Source: Pseudoalteromonas piscicida (lineage in GTDB: Bacteria; Pseudomonadota; Gammaproteobacteria; Enterobacterales; Alteromonadaceae). Taken from it: a stretch of DNA of 64,000 bases. Under the pieces are notes generated by a model. It made no database searches. It saw nothing but the letters and a program-made list of their open reading frames with translations, and was not told where the DNA came from. The stretch's first letter is position 1, and the number at the start of each line of letters is the position of its first letter. The translations under genes and the position numbers were made by a program. This document shows, in pieces, positions 61,569 through 64,000 of the stretch. Where the stretch lies: assembly GCF_002744175.1 (NCBI RefSeq), contig NZ_NKHF01000062.1, forward strand, positions 124,001 through 188,000. Direction: 5' to 3'.

Positions 61569-62102
61569 CTATTCAGATTTTTGCATAAAAATAGTGACTT
61601 CGGCCATTACGATACCGAATTTTTCGATGTAGGAACGATTGATTAATGTAGACTGGTCAAACGACCACATCCAATCGTCGAACTTTACTTCGTAGGTAGT
61701 ATCACCCACAGGCAAGTCCATTCTATATTGCCAGTTCATTGCATTGCCAAAGGTTTCGCCGGAGGCTGTATCGAGAATATCGTCAGCACGACCGCTAAAC
61801 TGTCCATTCGTTGACTTTTGGATGGTCCAAATGCGAGTTTTTACACCGTCTCCAAGTAAGTATTCGAACGATTCGTCTAGTACTAATTGGTTGTTTTCAT
61901 CGATAGAGCCTTTGATATTGACTGTAAACTGTTGTACCAAGTTACCATCTCTATCTTGAACGATCCCCCAAGCTTTAATATCGCCCACAAAAAAGGTATA
62001 GGGATCAAACTTTGGACTCAAGGAAGTATATTTTCCTCCGTCGATGCCTGAGCTACAAGCTGATAATAGTAGTGCGATGACTACAATGAAAGTATTGCGC
62101 AT
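61569..62102 (-). CDS. DUF3833 family lipoprotein
   Basis: A 177-residue lipoprotein (LLSAC, Cys16) of the DUF3833 family: DPYTFFVGDIKAWGIVQDRDG and WMWSFDQSTLINRSYIEKFG are its hallmark blocks. Two bases separate it from the chalcone-isomerase-like gene, the usual neighbour in marine gammaproteobacteria. The lipocalin-like barrel is inferred from predicted strands; function unknown. Confidence 0.82.
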   Translation of the reverse strand: MRNTFIVVIALLLSACSSGIDGGKYTSLSPKFDPYTFFVGDIKAWGIVQDRDGNLVQQFTVNIKGSIDENNQLVLDESFEYLLGDGVKTRIWTIQKSTNGQFSGRADDILDTASGETFGNAMNWQYRMDLPVGDTTYEVKFDDWMWSFDQSTLINRSYIEKFGIVMAEVTIFMQKSE

Positions 62103-62104
62103 TT

Positions 62105-62626
62105 TTATCTCCTAAGGCCTAAAAGCTCTGCCCGCATTTGTGGTTCTGATGTTTTTTCGCCAAGCCAGATGTTAAAAAACCAGTGGGTAAAGTCGCTATC
62201 TTTCACTTCCCCGATTAGCTCCTGACCTTGGTAGAACTGTGTGTACCCAGCCGGAGTTTTGACCCCAAACAACCTAGTGTTTTTGGATACATCTGGAAAA
62301 ATCTGCTTCATTTGTGTCAGCCATTGCTGCCCTAAAGTTGGGTTTTCAAATCCTTGTTTTTGCATTTCTTGCAAAGAACGCACTGCAATATCCTTACCGT
62401 TTAATGCTCGTAAGTATTTGAGCTCTAAAACAAAAGGCCGTTCTTTCGAGAAGTTGCCTTGTGGTGCGTAAAGACTAGCGTCATAAACGTCCCAAAACAA
62501 ATACGTCATTCTGCTGGTTTCGCCAACTTGTTTAGGGTTGTCTATAAATTGCGAAACAACATTTTCACTCGCGGTTACCGCAAAACTTTGAAGCAGCACC
62601 ATTAAACCTATGATTGTCCTTTGCAT
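62105..62626 (-). CDS. Chalcone isomerase-like exported protein
   Basis: A 173-residue exported protein of the chalcone isomerase-like clan (bacterial CHI-like group), with the block TYLFWDVYDASLYAPQG followed by LELKYLRALNGKDIAVRSLQ. Enzymatic function is doubtful as bacterial relatives lack the plant active site. First gene of a two-gene operon with DUF3833. Confidence 0.8.
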   Translation of the reverse strand: MQRTIIGLMVLLQSFAVTASENVVSQFIDNPKQVGETSRMTYLFWDVYDASLYAPQGNFSKERPFVLELKYLRALNGKDIAVRSLQEMQKQGFENPTLGQQWLTQMKQIFPDVSKNTRLFGVKTPAGYTQFYQGQELIGEVKDSDFTHWFFNIWLGEKTSEPQMRAELLGLRR

Positions 62627-62767
62627 GTTTGCTATCTCATGTATTCAGGTCGTAGTGTTGTATACGTAGGGAAGGTGGGAACTGTTCACTTTACGCTGAG
62701 CCGTTGCCATTGTTATCTTTTAGAGCAATTTGCTATGCTGAGCTCAGTGTTAACTATCGGAGCTACT

Positions 62768-63247
62768 ATGAGCCTGTCTATTCGTCCTGCAGAGATAACA
62801 GACGCAGCAACCATCTTGCATTTTATAAATGAACTAGCAATATACGAAAAAGAGCCTGATGCGGTATTGAATTCCGTAGCGGAAATTGAAAAGAAGCTTT
62901 TTGGACAAGATGCCAGAGCGCACAGCGTGATCTGTGAGCTTGATGGTCAAGCCATTGGTTTTGCCGTTTACTTCTTTAATTATTCTACATGGTTAGGAAA
63001 GCATGGTCTTTACCTTGAAGACTTGTATGTGTCTCAGGACAAACGTGGTGTTGGTGCCGGGAAGGGGATTATGAAATACCTGGCAAGGCTCGCACTAGAA
63101 AAAGACTGTGGCCGTTTTGAATGGGTTGTGCTGGACTGGAACAAACCGTCTATCGACTTTTATGAAAGCATCGGTGCAGAGGCCCAGAACGAATGGATAA
63201 TCTATCGTTTAACTGGGCAAGCATTGATCGACTTTGCTGAAGAGTAA
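62768..63247 (+). CDS. GNAT family acetyltransferase, diamine-acetyltransferase-like
   Basis: A 159-residue SSAT-like GNAT. It has YLEDLYVSQDKRGVGAGKGI for acetyl-CoA binding and CGRFEWVVLDWNKPSIDFYE, the block typical of diamine or thialysine acetyltransferases. The start at 62768 has CGGAG upstream; the frame from 62621 has none. Divergent from the chalcone-isomerase-like gene. Confidence 0.85.
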   Translation: MSLSIRPAEITDAATILHFINELAIYEKEPDAVLNSVAEIEKKLFGQDARAHSVICELDGQAIGFAVYFFNYSTWLGKHGLYLEDLYVSQDKRGVGAGKGIMKYLARLALEKDCGRFEWVVLDWNKPSIDFYESIGAEAQNEWIIYRLTGQALIDFAEE

Positions 63248-63281
63248 TGAGCCGGTGAGCACCTACTTTTAACAGTGCATG

Positions 63282-63557
63282 TTAGGTGTCGATGTGACCC
63301 AAGTCTCGATTTGGGTCTAGCTGATCTCTCACTCGTCTTTTTAGTATTTTTGCTTCGGGAAAGCCATCATCGGCTTTACGACACCAAATTAAGGTGTCGT
63401 TAAAGTAAATTTGAAACACCCCTTTACTTGCTGGCGCCAGCGCAACCTGCTGTAAGTCATCAGAGAATGTTGAAAGGAGCTCCTGAGCCAACCATGACGC
63501 TCTTAGCATCCACTGGCAAAGTACACAGTAGTGGATCGTGATTACCGGTTTGTTCAT
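63282..63557 (-). CDS. SelT/SelW/SelH-family thioredoxin-like protein
   Basis: A 91-residue Rdx-type protein with CVLC (C11-C14) replacing the Sec-containing CxxU of selenoprotein W. The rest (WMLRASWLAQELLSTFSDDL, ASKGVFQIYFNDTLIWCRK) matches this family. A redox role with glutathione is probable but unproven. Confidence 0.85.
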   Translation of the reverse strand: MNKPVITIHYCVLCQWMLRASWLAQELLSTFSDDLQQVALAPASKGVFQIYFNDTLIWCRKADDGFPEAKILKRRVRDQLDPNRDLGHIDT

Positions 63558-63674
63558 AAGGCTTAACTATTGGAAACGTAGAATCTAGATATTACATTGT
63601 CTTGATTCACTAGGCTAGCACGGCACTACAATAATGGCTCAGGAGAACTTTTCTCGAGATTTGATTTTTCAGCA

Positions 63675-64000
63675 TTAGGGCGAGCTTATGCCTTTCGCAA
63701 AATTAACAAATTCGCTGAATATTGAGTCCTTGATAAGCCTATCCGGTGTGAATGCATAATAGTTTTGGTAAGCACTTTTTATCGTGCCGAGTAAAGTTAC
63801 ATCATAATGCTGTTGTAGCTCAGTTTTGATAGAAAGTGGTGCTGGAAAAATGCCAAAACCTTGATGTCCAAGCGCTTTCATTAATGCGCTATCGTCTACG
63901 TGTCCGGCAACTTTAACATCAATCTCTTTTTCTTGTAGCCAGTATTGGATTGCGTTTGTCACAGGGCTATTTTTCGCTGGGAGAATAATAGGTTGATCTT
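63675..64000 (-). CDS. LysR-family regulator, NhaR-like (5' end outside window)
   Basis: The last 108 codons are visible; the frame continues past 64000 with DQPIILPAKNSPVTNAIQYW. The blocks DDSALMKALGHQGFGIFPAP and HYDVTLLGTI are those of the C-terminal sensor domain of NhaR-type LysR regulators, which control Na+/H+ antiporters in E. coli. The DNA-binding part lies outside the window. Confidence 0.72.
   Translation of the reverse strand, partial: DQPIILPAKNSPVTNAIQYWLQEKEIDVKVAGHVDDSALMKALGHQGFGIFPAPLSIKTELQQHYDVTLLGTIKSAYQNYYAFTPDRLIKDSIFSEFVNFAKGISSP

Noticed and set aside
1-64000. tRNA, rRNA, prophage, toxin-antitoxin or restriction-modification genes
   Set aside because: None recognised on either strand.

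Overview
The window looks like chromosomal DNA of a marine gammaproteobacterium of the order Alteromonadales, most likely Pseudoalteromonas or a close relative. This rests on recognised protein families, the AT-leaning base composition judged by eye, the many secreted or lipoprotein peptidases (metzincin, M1, M3, S9A), the sbcD-sbcC pair, a yybP-ykoY riboswitch on mntP, and IR-bounded intergenic repeats. No rRNA, tRNA, CRISPR array or prophage was seen. No database search was possible, so family names come from motif recognition.

Layout. 1-6.3 kb (minus strand): a truncated metzincin protease preceded by a separately encoded, membrane-anchored prodomain-like protein, then a PlsC-type acyltransferase, a family-3 solute-binding protein, a DUF6702 protein and an M1 peptidase. 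6.7-12.6 kb: a small membrane protein and the operon sbcD-sbcC-methyltransferase. 13-18.4 kb: a hypothetical gene, lipocalin blc, a PhoX-family lipoprotein with a collagen-like stalk, and a diheme lipoprotein. 18.4-21.1 kb: an accessory patch with a RAYT (REP-associated tyrosine transposase), its flanking repeats, and about 1.1 kb of non-coding DNA with regularly spaced repeats. 21.2-31.7 kb: an iron-associated DUF3649-PepSY-DUF3325 operon, a UDG-family gene, a qorB-like/LysR divergent pair, DoxX, an ABC-2 exporter, DUF2141, and pirin with glutathionyl-hydroquinone reductase. 31.7-44.7 kb: a large hybrid kinase, a PfpI-like protein, an M3 peptidase, a DUF1707/LiaF-like protein, a 38-residue Lys-rich gene, mntP with its Mn riboswitch, a nitrilase-family/AlkB-like pair, and an NtrC-type two-component system. 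44.8-49.3 kb: a MacB-like ABC efflux operon with a sigma-54-type promoter, diverging from that two-component system. 49.3-64 kb: a lipoamide-dehydrogenase-like enzyme, a peroxiredoxin-glutaredoxin fusion, a DUF4097 repeat lipoprotein, an MBL hydrolase, a second hybrid kinase with a separate Hpt protein, two GNATs, an S9A oligopeptidase, DUF3833/chalcone-isomerase-like genes, a SelW-like protein and the 3' end of an NhaR-like regulator.

The most unusual signal is two short dispersed DNA words. One is an 18-bp motif, AGATCAnnnTTTTACTAA, with 15 copies in 12-36 kb including a 41-bp-spaced array. The other is the 10-mer GGACAGGCAC, with ten exact copies where about 0.1 is expected. Both occur inside genes, usually in one fixed reading frame, as well as between genes. 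In one gene they lie one base apart. Variant copies of the 10-mer flank the RAYT gene.
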